From assembly GCF_002813375.1 (NCBI RefSeq), contig NZ_PHUJ01000003.1, positions 3,906,001-3,970,000 of the forward strand: a DNA stretch of 64,000 nt. Reading direction: 5' to 3'. This DNA is from Pseudonocardia alni (GTDB lineage: Bacteria; Actinomycetota; Actinomycetes; Mycobacteriales; Pseudonocardiaceae). Numbering within the stretch: the stretch's first letter is position 1; each line of letters opens with the position of its first letter. The notes under the pieces are model-generated. The model made no database searches. It was not told where the DNA came from and was given only the letters and a program-made list of their open reading frames with translations. Made by a program: the position numbers and the translations under genes. Positions 42,380-50,835 of this stretch are shown here, in pieces.

Positions 42380-43867
42380 TCAGTGCCCGCCGCCCAGGTG
42401 CCCGGCGAGCCGCTCGTGGCGGTCGCGGCTGTCGTCGTTCATCCCGGTGACGACGAGCGTGCGGCCGGACCGCGCGTAGCGGCGCCGCAGGTCGTCGAGG
42501 ACGGCGACGGTCGAGGCGTCCCACACGTGCGCGCCGGACAGGTCGACGGTCACCTCGTCGGGGTCCCCGTCGGGGGCGAACGCGGTGCTCAGCTCGCTGC
42601 TGGAGGCGAAGAACAGCTGGCCGGTGACGCGGTAGACGACGGCCCCGCCGTCGTCGACGGTGCGGTCCACCCCGACCAGCCGTGACACCCGGTTCGCGAA
42701 CAGCACCGAGGCGACGAGCACGCCGGCGCCCACGCCGAAGGCGAGGTTGTCGGTGCCGACGGTGACCACGACGGTCGTCAGCATCACCGCCGTCTCGCTG
42801 CGCGGCATCCGGCGCAGCGTCGCCGGACGGATGCTGTGCCAGTCGAACGTCCCGACCGACACCATGACCATCACCGCGACCAGGGCGGCCATCGGGATCA
42901 GCGCGACGACGTCGCCGAGTGCGACCACGAGGACCAGCAGGAACACCCCCGCCAGGAACGTGGACAGCCGCGTCCTGGCCCCGGACGCCTTCACGTTGAT
43001 CATCGTCTGGCCGATCATCGCGCAGCCGCCCATGCCGCCGGTGAAACCGGTGACGATGTTCGCGACCCCCTGGCCCCACGACTCGCGGGTCTTGTCCGAG
43101 CCGGTCTGCGTGATGTCGTCGACCAGGCGCGCGGTCATCAGCGACTCGATCAGCCCGACCAGCGCGACGCCGAGCGCGTACGGCGCGACGATCCGCAGCG
43201 TCTCCCACGTCAGCGGCACCGCGGGGAGGTGCGGGAGCGGCACCGTGTCTGGCAGCGCGCCCTGGTCGCCGACGGTCGGCACGGCGACCGCGGCCGTCAC
43301 CGTGACCACGGTCAGCCCGACGATGGCGACCAGCGGTGCCGGGACGACGCGGGTCAGCCGCGGCAGCCCGACGATGACCGCCAGGCCGACGGCGACCAGC
43401 GGGTAGACCGCCCAGGGCACGCCGACCAGCTGGGGCACCTGCGAGGTGAAGATCAGGATCGCGAGTGCGTTGACGAAGCCCACCATCACGCTGCGTGGCA
43501 GGAAGCGCATCAGCCGCGCGACGCCCGCGGCGGCCAGCGCGATCTGCAGCACTCCGCCGAGCACGACCGCGGCGAACAGGTACTCGACGCCGTACTCCCG
43601 CGACAGCGGGGCCACGACCAGCGCGATCGCGCCGGTGGCGGCCGAGATCATCGCCGGTCGCCCGCCGCAGACCGCGATGACCACGGCCATGGTGAACGAG
43701 GCGTACAGGCCGACCCGGGGGTCCACCCCGGCGATGATCGAGAACGCGATGGCCTCGGGGATCAGGGCGAGCGCGACGACGAGCCCGGCGAGCACCTCGG
43801 TGCGCACCAGGCGGGGTGTCCAGCGCGCACGCAGCGTGGCGAGGTCGGGCAGGGCGGAGCGGGGCAC
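42380..43867 (-). CDS. SulP-family anion transporter with STAS domain
   Basis: A 495-residue transporter. The start RTEVLAGLVVALALIPEAIA (helix 1) and VGLYASFTMAVVIAVCGGRP are typical SulP. About 12 helices are followed by a C-terminal STAS domain (about 405-490) with VDLSGAHVWDASTVAVLDDL. Substrate may be sulfate, bicarbonate or another anion. The GTG start lacks a strong ribosome site. The 197-base gap to the divergent glycosyltransferase shows nothing definite. Confidence 0.87.
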   Translation of the reverse strand: MPRSALPDLATLRARWTPRLVRTEVLAGLVVALALIPEAIAFSIIAGVDPRVGLYASFTMAVVIAVCGGRPAMISAATGAIALVVAPLSREYGVEYLFAAVVLGGVLQIALAAAGVARLMRFLPRSVMVGFVNALAILIFTSQVPQLVGVPWAVYPLVAVGLAVIVGLPRLTRVVPAPLVAIVGLTVVTVTAAVAVPTVGDQGALPDTVPLPHLPAVPLTWETLRIVAPYALGVALVGLIESLMTARLVDDITQTGSDKTRESWGQGVANIVTGFTGGMGGCAMIGQTMINVKASGARTRLSTFLAGVFLLVLVVALGDVVALIPMAALVAVMVMVSVGTFDWHSIRPATLRRMPRSETAVMLTTVVVTVGTDNLAFGVGAGVLVASVLFANRVSRLVGVDRTVDDGGAVVYRVTGQLFFASSSELSTAFAPDGDPDEVTVDLSGAHVWDASTVAVLDDLRRRYARSGRTLVVTGMNDDSRDRHERLAGHLGGGH

Positions 43868-44073
43868 GATACGACGGTCGCTTTCACGTCGGGGGAGGGG
43901 TGGGGCCGCGGGCCACGTCGGCGGGAGCGCGCGAACGGCCCGACCGTACTCTCACGCTAGGGGAGGGTCTGCGGTGCGGGGCCGGATCCCGTCCGGGGTG
44001 GCGCGTCCCACACTCCGTTGTCCCACAGGTCGATCTCAGCGTCGTCACAGCGACGGTGAGCACGATGGGGTCC

Positions 44074-45465
44074 ATGGCGATGACTCCCGACGTACCGACC
44101 TGGGTGGGTGAGCTCGACCGGCTCGCCCCGGCCCGCGACCTCGAGGTCGACCGGCGGTTCGCCGCCGCGCGGCTGCTGGTCACCGTCGGTGGCACCCCGC
44201 AGGGTCAGGTCACCGTGCCGCTGCGCGCCGGGCGCGCGACCGCCGCGGAGCTCTCGCTCGCCGTCGCCGCGCTGCCCGCGGCCGGCACCGTCGCCGTCGC
44301 GCCGTCCGCGGCCGACCCGGTCACCGTGGTCGTCGCGACCCGCAACCGGCCGGAGTCGCTGGCCCGCTGCCTGCGCGCGGTCCTCGCCTCCGACCACCCG
44401 GCGCTGTCGGTCGTCGTCGTCGACAACGACCCGGACGACGAGCGGACCGAGCTGGCCGTGCGGGCCGCGGGTTCCGACCGCGTCCGCTACGTCCGCGAGC
44501 CGCGGCGCGGTGCGTCCATCGGGCGCAACCGGGGTCTGGCCGAGGCCCGCACCGAGATCGTCGCCTTCACCGACGACGACACCGAGGTCGACCCCGCCTG
44601 GGCCTCGCGCATCGCCGGGGCGTTCGCCGCGGATCCCGAGCTCGCCTGCGTCTCCGGCCCGGTACTGGCCGCCCGCCTGGGCAGCCCCGAGGAGCGCGCC
44701 GCCGACGTCGCCCTGGCCTGGAACAAGGGCTTCACCCCACGCCGGTTCACCCTCGCCGAGCCCCCCGCGGACTCCCCGATCTTCCCGTTCGCCCCCGGCC
44801 TGTTCGGCATCGGCGCCAACCTCGCCGTGCGTGCCGGGGCCGCCCGCGCCGTCGGCGGCTTCGACGAGGCCATGGGCCCGGGCACCCCCACCCACGGCGG
44901 CGAGGACTGCGAGTTCCTCGTCCGCATGATCCTGGCCGGCAACGTCCTCGGCTACGCCCCGGGCGCCTACCTGTGGCACCACCACCGCCCCGACCAGGCC
45001 GCGCTGAACACCCAGCTCGAGGGCTACGCGATCGGGTTGGGCAGCTTCCTGGCCAAGGTGGCGCTGTCGCCGCAGGGCCGGTCGGTCGCGCTGCGCCGGC
45101 TCCCGGCGGCGGTCGCCCGGCTGCGCCACATCTCCGACCGCGAGGCAGGCGCCGGCGACGCGATGCCCGACAGCGGGCTGCTGGAGCGCGGCGGCCGGAT
45201 CGCCCGCGGTGGCTGGGCCTACCTGCAGCGGTCCCGCGAGGTGCGGCGCAACGGTGGCGCGGTGCCGCCGATGCTGCTGCCCGCGCGCTCGGCGCTCGTC
45301 CCGGCGCACATCCGCCGCGCCGCCGAGGCCGCGCGGGTCCGGACCGGGGCCGGCGCCCACGTCGGTCCGACGGCCGTCCCGGCTCCGCGTCCCGACCGGC
45401 AGGCCGAGGCCGAGGCCGGCGACGACCGCGGGGCCGCGGAGCTCGCCCGGAACTCCGCGGCCTGA
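44074..45465 (+). CDS. Family 2 glycosyltransferase
   Basis: About 463 residues. After a 75-residue N-terminal region comes a GT-A fold: VTVVVATRNRPESLARCLRA, then VVVDNDPDDERT, the metal-binding IVAFTDDDTEVDPAWA, and GTPTHGGEDCEFLVRM with the catalytic acidic pair. A C-terminal helical region follows. It probably transfers a sugar to a cell-surface glycan. ATGs at 44065, 44074 and 44080 are all possible; none has a clear ribosome site. Confidence 0.82.
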   Translation: MAMTPDVPTWVGELDRLAPARDLEVDRRFAAARLLVTVGGTPQGQVTVPLRAGRATAAELSLAVAALPAAGTVAVAPSAADPVTVVVATRNRPESLARCLRAVLASDHPALSVVVVDNDPDDERTELAVRAAGSDRVRYVREPRRGASIGRNRGLAEARTEIVAFTDDDTEVDPAWASRIAGAFAADPELACVSGPVLAARLGSPEERAADVALAWNKGFTPRRFTLAEPPADSPIFPFAPGLFGIGANLAVRAGAARAVGGFDEAMGPGTPTHGGEDCEFLVRMILAGNVLGYAPGAYLWHHHRPDQAALNTQLEGYAIGLGSFLAKVALSPQGRSVALRRLPAAVARLRHISDREAGAGDAMPDSGLLERGGRIARGGWAYLQRSREVRRNGGAVPPMLLPARSALVPAHIRRAAEAARVRTGAGAHVGPTAVPAPRPDRQAEAEAGDDRGAAELARNSAA

Positions 45466-45469
45466 GCCG

Positions 45470-46615
45470 CTACAGCCCGTAGGACTTCCCGATGATGTCG
45501 CGCTGGATCTCGCTGGTCCCGCCGTACACCGTCGAGACGACGCTCTGGCGGAGCAGCCGCTCCATGCCGTACTCGGTGGCGTAGCCGTAGCCGCCGAGCA
45601 TCTGCATCCCCTCCAGGGACAGGTGCTTGGCGAGTTCGGTGGCCTTGAGCTTGGCCATCGACGCCTCGCGGGGGAACAGCGCACCCGCGGGGGCCTCGTC
45701 GATCACCCGTGCGGTGTCGTGCACCAGCAGTCGCGTGGCCGCCAGCTCGGTGGCGTTGTCGGCGATGCGGTGGCGCATCGCCTGGAAGCTCCCGACGGGG
45801 CGCCCGAACTGCTTGCGCTCCGTGACATAGGCGACGGTGTCGTCGAAGGCGCGCCGCGCGAGTCCGAGCATGAGCCCGGCCAGGATCATCCGCTCCAGGT
45901 TCAGCCCGGCCATGAGCTGGCGCCAGCCCTGGCCCTCGACGCCGACGACGGCGTCGGCGGGCAGCTCGCACCCGTCGAAGTAGAGATCGTTGACCTCCTT
46001 GCCGCCCATCGTCTCGATGCCGTGGATCGACAGGCCTGCCGCGTCGGCGGGCACGACGAACATGGTCAGGCCGTCGTGCTTGCCGCCCTCGGTGGAGGTC
46101 CGGGCGACCAGCAGGATGTGCGACGCGATGTGCGCGTTCGAGCACCAGGTCTTCTGGCCGTCGATCCGCCAGCCGGTCTCCGTCTTCGTGGCCTTGCACT
46201 TCAGCCCGCCGACGTCGGACCCGGCCTCCGGCTCGGACATCGAGATCGACAGCACGTCGCCGCGGCACATCCCGCCCAGCAGCTCCTGCTTCTGGGCCTC
46301 GGTGCCGAACTTCTCGATCGCCGCGGCGGTGATGGTGGTCGTGCCGAACCCGGCGATCGGGGCCTGGCCGTACGCGGACTCCTCCAGGAAGACCAGCAGG
46401 TCACGCATGCCCTGGCCGGCGCCGCCGTACTCCTCGGGGGTGGCGATGCCGAGCCAGCCGAGGTCGGCCATCTTGCGGTAGATCTCGTCGGAGTGGGCGT
46501 GCCGCCCGCCGCCGGTCAGCTCGTCGCGGCGCTCCTTGCTACCGATCTCGCGACGGCAGAAGTCGCCGATCGCCTTCGCCAGGTCGGACTGGTCCTCGGT
46601 CAGGGTGACGGGCAT
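45470..46615 (-). CDS. Acyl-CoA dehydrogenase
   Basis: A 381-residue FAD enzyme introducing a trans-2 double bond in acyl-CoA. Seen: LSISMSEPEAGSDVGGLKCK (FAD/substrate contact), GWRIDGQKTWCSNAHIASHI, RKQFGRPVGSFQAMRHRIAD and the end QMLGGYGYATEYGMERLLRQ with YGGTSEIQRDIIGK. The start overlaps the stop of the GntR gene (TGATG), forming a regulator-dehydrogenase operon divergent from an acyl-CoA synthetase gene. Confidence 0.92.
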   Translation of the reverse strand: MPVTLTEDQSDLAKAIGDFCRREIGSKERRDELTGGGRHAHSDEIYRKMADLGWLGIATPEEYGGAGQGMRDLLVFLEESAYGQAPIAGFGTTTITAAAIEKFGTEAQKQELLGGMCRGDVLSISMSEPEAGSDVGGLKCKATKTETGWRIDGQKTWCSNAHIASHILLVARTSTEGGKHDGLTMFVVPADAAGLSIHGIETMGGKEVNDLYFDGCELPADAVVGVEGQGWRQLMAGLNLERMILAGLMLGLARRAFDDTVAYVTERKQFGRPVGSFQAMRHRIADNATELAATRLLVHDTARVIDEAPAGALFPREASMAKLKATELAKHLSLEGMQMLGGYGYATEYGMERLLRQSVVSTVYGGTSEIQRDIIGKSYGL

Positions 46616-47352
46616 CAGGGGTCTCCTCGGTCGTCGGACCACATTCCGGTGCGGTCCAGGTGGGTGAGCAGCAGGTCGCGGCCGTCGAGCACGTGGCGAC
46701 GCATCGCCGCCCGCGCGGCGTCGGGATCGGCGGCGCCGAGCGCGTCGAGCAGGACGAGATGGGCGTCGACCGCGCCGGCCCGCCACTCGGGCGAGCCGGT
46801 GTAGAAGTGCGCCGGCAGGTAGTGCGACGAGCGCCCCACCAGCCAGGCGAGCTTGCGCGAGCCGGCCAGCCGGTTGACCTCGGCGTGCAGCCGGTGCTCG
46901 GCGGACACGAGCGGGTCCAGCTCGGCCGGGTCGTGGGTCTCGGGGGTGCGCTCGCACAGCGCGGCGATCCGGTCGGCGAGCTCGCGCAGCGGTGCGAGGT
47001 CGGCGGGGGACAGTCGCTGCGCCGCGCGCGCGGCCAGCGTTCCGGTCAGGTCGGCCTGCACCTCGAACAGATCCGCGACGTCGTCGCGGGTCAGCTCGGC
47101 GACGACGAACCCGCGCCGCGGCACCGCGTGGACCATGTCCTCCGCGCGCAGCGACTGCAGGGCCTCACGGACCGGGGTGTGGCTGACGCCCAGGTCCGCG
47201 GCGATCCGGTCCATCCGCAGGAAGGTGCCCGGGCGCAGCTCACCGGAGAGGATGCGGTCCCGCAGGACGAGCGCGATGCGGTCGGGCAGCTGCGGGGCGC
47301 GGCCCGGGGAGAGCTCACGCACGAAGTCGGCCGTGGACACGACGACTATCAT
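46615..47352 (-). CDS. GntR/FadR-family (FCD) regulator
   Basis: About 245 residues. The N-terminal winged helix (DRIALVLRDRILSGELRPGT, DLGVSHTPVREALQSLRAED) and the all-helical FCD effector domain with SAEHRLHAEVNRLAGSR (metal/ligand site) are clear. It likely senses an acyl-CoA or carboxylate and controls the adjacent dehydrogenase and the divergent synthetase. ATG 47352 overlaps the putative operator, so the GTG at 47340 may be the real start. Confidence 0.85.
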   Translation of the reverse strand: MIVVVSTADFVRELSPGRAPQLPDRIALVLRDRILSGELRPGTFLRMDRIAADLGVSHTPVREALQSLRAEDMVHAVPRRGFVVAELTRDDVADLFEVQADLTGTLAARAAQRLSPADLAPLRELADRIAALCERTPETHDPAELDPLVSAEHRLHAEVNRLAGSRKLAWLVGRSSHYLPAHFYTGSPEWRAGAVDAHLVLLDALGAADPDAARAAMRRHVLDGRDLLLTHLDRTGMWSDDRGDP

Positions 47353-47359
47353 ATACGAT
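47348..47359. promoter_or_regulatory. ATCATATACGAT, candidate GntR operator
   Basis: A 12-base near-palindrome (10 of 12 positions symmetrical), strikingly AT-rich for this genome, in the short gap between divergent GntR and synthetase genes. It fits FCD-GntR operator patterns. Confidence 0.5.
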
Positions 47360-47399
47360 TCTGCCGAACCTGCGTCGCCGACGACCGAGGGAGAAGAAC

Positions 47400-48938
47400 G
47401 TGCCGGGTCAGAGCCCTGCCGAGGATTTCCGCCTGACCGACATCCTCGCCGATCCCGACCGCGCCGACCTCGTCGCGCTGTCGTTCGACGGCGCGACGAC
47501 CACCTACGGCGAGCTCGAACAGCGCGCCGGGCGCACCGCGGCGGCCCTGCGCGACCTCGGCCTCGGGGCCGGGGACCGCGTCGTGTGGATCGGGAGGAAC
47601 CGGCCGGAGTTCCTGGAGCTGCTCTTCGCCGCGCCGCGGATCGGCGCGGTGTCGGTCCCGCTCAACACCCGGCTCACCGAGGCCGACCTGCTGGCGCTCG
47701 TCGCCGACGCCCGGGCCGGTCTCGTCGTGCTGGGGCCGGACTTCGCGGGGCTGCGCGGTGCGCTCGACGGGCGCCGGGTCGTCGTGGTGGGGGAGGACCA
47801 CGCGGACTGGCGTGACGCGGCCGCGGACGTGCTGCCGCCGTCGTCGCCTGCCGGATCCACCCCGGACGACACCGTGCTGCAGCTCTACACCTCCGGCACC
47901 ACGGGGCTGCCCAAGGGCGTGCTGCTCGCGCACCGGCAGTTCTCGGCGCTGCTGCTGGCCGCCGGGCACTGGTCGATCGACCCCACCTCGACCGCGCTGG
48001 TCGCGATGCCGCTGTTCCACATCGGCGGCGTCGGCTACGCGCTGGTCTGCCTGGCCGCCGGGGCGCGGTGCGTGCTCGTCGCCGACATCGTCCCCGGGCC
48101 GCTGCTCGACACGATGTCGGACGAGCGCGTCACGAACGCCTTCCTCGTGCCGGCCGTGCTGCAGATGCTCTCCGCGGTGCCCGGTGCCGCCGACCGCGAC
48201 TGGTCCGCGCTGCGGTCGATCGCCTACGGCGCCTCGCCGATCACCGTCGGCGCGCTGCGGGCGGTCGTCGAGACCTTCCGCGCGCCGCTGTTCCAGGTCT
48301 ACGGCGCGACCGAGACCACCGGTGCGATCACCCAGCTCGACCCGGGCGACCACGATCCGGACGGCCCCCGGGCGCACCTCATGCGCTCGGCCGGGCGGGC
48401 GTACCCGTGGGTGCGGCTGACGATCGTGGACCCGGCGACCGGCCGGGAGCTGCCGCCCGGCGAGGTGGGGGAGGTCCGGATCCACTCCGACCAGGTCACG
48501 GCCGGCTACTGGAACCGGCCCGAGGACACCGCGGCGGCGCTCGGTGACGACGCCACGCTGCGCACCGGCGACGGCGGCTACCTCGACGCCGAGGGCTACC
48601 TGTTCCTCACCGACCGGATCAAGGACATGATCGTGACCGGCGCGGAGAACGTGTATCCGATCGAGGTGGAGAGCGTGCTGTCCGAGCACCCGGACGTCGC
48701 GGACGTCGCGGTGATCGGGGTGCCCGACGAGCGCTGGGGCGAGGCGGTGAAGGCCGTCGTCGTGCCGCGGCCGGGGACGACGATCGATCCGGATGCCCTC
48801 ATCGAGTGGGTCCGGCCGCGGATCGCGGGCTTCAAGCGGCCCCGCTCGGTCGACGTCGTGGAGGCGCTCCCGCGCAACCCGAGCGGCAAGATCCTCAAGC
48901 GCGAGCTGCGTGAGACCTACCGCAGGGCCTTCACCTGA
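47400..48938 (+). CDS. Acyl-CoA synthetase (AMP-dependent, class I adenylate-forming)
   Basis: A 512-residue ligase that activates a carboxylate with ATP and CoA. The P-loop is LYTSGTTGLPKGVLLAHRQF; other core motifs are QVYGATETTGAIT, the hinge TDRIKDMIVTGAENVYP, and the catalytic lysine in PSGKILKREL. A GGGAGAAG ribosome site precedes GTG 47400. Together with the acyl-CoA dehydrogenase it could start degradation of a particular acid; chain length is unknown. Confidence 0.9.
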   Translation: MPGQSPAEDFRLTDILADPDRADLVALSFDGATTTYGELEQRAGRTAAALRDLGLGAGDRVVWIGRNRPEFLELLFAAPRIGAVSVPLNTRLTEADLLALVADARAGLVVLGPDFAGLRGALDGRRVVVVGEDHADWRDAAADVLPPSSPAGSTPDDTVLQLYTSGTTGLPKGVLLAHRQFSALLLAAGHWSIDPTSTALVAMPLFHIGGVGYALVCLAAGARCVLVADIVPGPLLDTMSDERVTNAFLVPAVLQMLSAVPGAADRDWSALRSIAYGASPITVGALRAVVETFRAPLFQVYGATETTGAITQLDPGDHDPDGPRAHLMRSAGRAYPWVRLTIVDPATGRELPPGEVGEVRIHSDQVTAGYWNRPEDTAAALGDDATLRTGDGGYLDAEGYLFLTDRIKDMIVTGAENVYPIEVESVLSEHPDVADVAVIGVPDERWGEAVKAVVVPRPGTTIDPDALIEWVRPRIAGFKRPRSVDVVEALPRNPSGKILKRELRETYRRAFT

Positions 48939-48946
48939 CCGCAATC

Positions 48947-48965
48947 GTCGGTTAGCCTCGCCTCA
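48947..48965. promoter_or_regulatory. IdeR/DmdR-like iron box before the ABC-like protein gene
   Basis: The segment GTCGGTTAGCCTCGCCTCA agrees with the 19-base iron-box palindrome at 13 positions by eye, including the GGTTAG half-site. It ends 22 bases before the ATG at 48988, where a bound repressor would block the promoter. Confidence 0.45.
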
Positions 48966-48987
48966 GTACCGGTGAGGGAGGGCTTCC

Positions 48988-49404
48988 ATGTCTCTGCGTC
49001 TGCCGACCGGCAGCATCACGGTGCTGCTCGGGCCGTCGGTGCAGCGCCGCCGCATGATGAACCGGCTGGACGACGCGAGCGGCCGGTGCGCCGACGGGCA
49101 CGATGCCGTGGTCCGCAGGCTGGGCGCCCGCGCGACCGAGACGGCGGCGGACCGGCTGGCCACCGTCGACGCGGCCCGCCGGGGCCCCACCGCGATGGTC
49201 CTCGCCGACCGCCTGACCGACGGTCTCGACGCGCACGACCGCAGCACGGTGCTGTCCGCGCTGCGGGCGGTCGCTGCGGACGGGGTCGCCGTCCTCGTCG
49301 ACGACATCGACCCCGTCGCGGCCCTCGCCGTGGCCGACGGCGCACTGCGCGTCGACGAGCGTGGCGAGGTCCGGGTGGAGGAGCTGGCCTACTTGGCCTC
49401 GTAG
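48988..49404 (+). CDS. Degenerate ABC-ATPase-like protein lacking Walker A
   Basis: A 138-residue protein recalling a miniature ABC ATPase. ITVLLGPSVQRRRMMNRLDD corresponds to the P-loop strand, but the GxxGxGK(S/T) lysine loop is replaced. AMVLADRLTDGLDAHDRSTV matches the Walker B/D-loop region with the catalytic Glu changed, and VAVLVDDIDPVAALAVADGA the H-loop region with His changed. ATP hydrolysis is therefore unlikely. GGGAGGG precedes the ATG, and an iron-box-like site lies upstream. It converges on the DUF1540 gene with a 16-base overlap. Function unknown, perhaps regulatory. Confidence 0.65.
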   Translation: MSLRLPTGSITVLLGPSVQRRRMMNRLDDASGRCADGHDAVVRRLGARATETAADRLATVDAARRGPTAMVLADRLTDGLDAHDRSTVLSALRAVAADGVAVLVDDIDPVAALAVADGALRVDERGEVRVEELAYLAS

Positions 49405-49676
49405 GTGAGGCAGTCGGCGGCGTCGGCGCCCGCGCCGATGTTCACCGACGACGCGGTGCACTCGAGCTTCTCGTTGAACCGGCAGTCCGAACGGTGGCAG
49501 GCGCCGACGAGACCGTTGCCGCTGCCGCCGCGGAACGAGATCTCGACGAAGGTGCCGCAGTGGGCGTGGTCACCGGAAATCGTGATCGCCCCCGCGCCGC
49601 AGCTGGAGTCGGAGTTGTAGGAGCAGCTGGTGGCGGAGCACTGCTGAACCTGGGGCATGTCCTGGGCCGTGGTCAT
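49389..49676 (-). CDS. DUF1540 cysteine-rich protein (two repeats)
   Basis: A 95-residue protein with two DUF1540 units. Cys13, 18, 26 and 40 form the first set (CSATSCSYNSDSSCGAGAIT) and Cys60, 65, 73 and 89 the second. The four-cysteine spacing in each unit suggests two metal sites, perhaps zinc or iron. No enzyme activity is known for the family. ATG at 49676. It overlaps the convergent ABC-like gene. Confidence 0.85.
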   Translation of the reverse strand: MTTAQDMPQVQQCSATSCSYNSDSSCGAGAITISGDHAHCGTFVEISFRGGSGNGLVGACHRSDCRFNEKLECTASSVNIGAGADAADCLTYEAK

Positions 49677-50018
49677 GGCGCCCACGGTGTCGGGGTCGCC
49701 CGGTGCGCGCCAGGCAACAGAGGCTCGCCTGACCGGCAGTGCGGACCGCCTCATTTGCGCCCTCCACCTGGGAGTTCGGTCCGGCAAACGCGGTATGAAT
49801 GTGTCGCGAATCACATTGCGCGCCCGCCGGACGGGTGATCTGTGGCGGTCGCGGAGGTGACCGGCCGGCGACGACACCCGTCCGTGCGGTCGCCCGGTCG
49901 CGACGGCCGCCCGTCGCGCGGGCCCGCCCGATGCGACGGGCCGTGCCGGGCCGCCGACCGGCGGTGGGCGATGATCCCCCCGCCGGACCCGGTGGACCGG
50001 GCCGGAGAGGGAGGCGAC
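49677..50018. other. Gap between DUF1540 and GDSL genes
   Basis: This 342-base stretch has only shadow reading frames and must hold both divergent promoters. The only definite structure is the inverted repeat at 49798-49817. A long reading frame enters from 49842 but is judged to be the 5' extension of the GDSL gene rather than coding. Confidence 0.5.
49798..49817. promoter_or_regulatory. Inverted repeat AATGTG-N8-CACATT
   Basis: Perfect 6-base arms at 49798-49803 and 49812-49817 lie about 122 bases upstream of the DUF1540 start. It is AT-rich relative to its surroundings. Candidate operator; the binding protein is unknown. Confidence 0.4.
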
Positions 50019-50825
50019 GTGGACGAGGACCTGATGGGCCGGCTGATCCGGTTCGCCGACCTGACCGCCTGGCCGGCGTTCGCGGCGTTCGGGGTGCAGG
50101 AGGAGTCGATCGACCGGCTGCTCGCGACGACCGCCGGGCTGGACCCGTCGGCCGTCGCCGGGGTGCGGGCCGGGCTCGCCGGGCGGGTCCGCGCCGCGGC
50201 GCGGGCTCTGCGGACCGAGCCGCCGGTCGCGGACGGCCTGCACCGGATGGCGCTGCGTCCGGGCGAGCGGATCGTGGTCGTCGGCGACTCCCTGTCCGCC
50301 GACCGGCTGAGCTGGGCACGGCTGTTCGCCGAGCTGGTCCCGATGGTCGAACCGGAGGCGTCGGTCGAGGTGCTCGCGCTGTCCGGGCGGACCAGCTCCG
50401 AGGCACTCGCGCTCGGCCCGGTCCTGGTCTCGCGGGTGCCGACCCGGGTGCTGGTCATGCTGGGCACCAACGACATCCGCCGGGAGGGCGCGACCACCGG
50501 GATCCGGATGGTGTCGATCAGCGAGACGGCTCGGAACCTGCGGGCGCTGCGCCTGCTGCTGGAGACCGAGAGCGGCGCCCGGGTGCGGTTCGTCGTCCCG
50601 CCACCGGTCGACCCCGGACGGGTGGCCGCCACCCGCGAGCTCACCGGCGAGTGGTGGGACCCGGCCGACGTCCCCGGGCTCGTCGCGACGGTCCGGGAGG
50701 TCGACCCGGACGCGATCGACCTGTCCCGGATGCCGATCCGGCCCGACTTCTGGGAGGACGACGGCCTGCATCCCAGCCCGATCGGGCAGGTCGCGATCCT
50801 GCGGGCGGTGCTGGCCCGGATCTGA
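50019..50825 (+). CDS. SGNH/GDSL-family hydrolase
   Basis: A 268-residue esterase-type protein. Block I is VVVGDSLSADRLSWARLF (nucleophile Ser in GDS), block II the Gly in SGRTSSEAL, block III MLGTNDIRR with the oxyanion Asn, and block V DDGLHPSPIGQ with catalytic Asp and His. All catalytic blocks are intact. No signal peptide, so cytoplasmic. The GTG at 50019 follows a purine-rich GGAGAGGGAGG; homology does not extend upstream. Substrate unknown. Confidence 0.85.
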   Translation: MDEDLMGRLIRFADLTAWPAFAAFGVQEESIDRLLATTAGLDPSAVAGVRAGLAGRVRAAARALRTEPPVADGLHRMALRPGERIVVVGDSLSADRLSWARLFAELVPMVEPEASVEVLALSGRTSSEALALGPVLVSRVPTRVLVMLGTNDIRREGATTGIRMVSISETARNLRALRLLLETESGARVRFVVPPPVDPGRVAATRELTGEWWDPADVPGLVATVREVDPDAIDLSRMPIRPDFWEDDGLHPSPIGQVAILRAVLARI

Positions 50826-50835
50826 CCCGGCGCGC

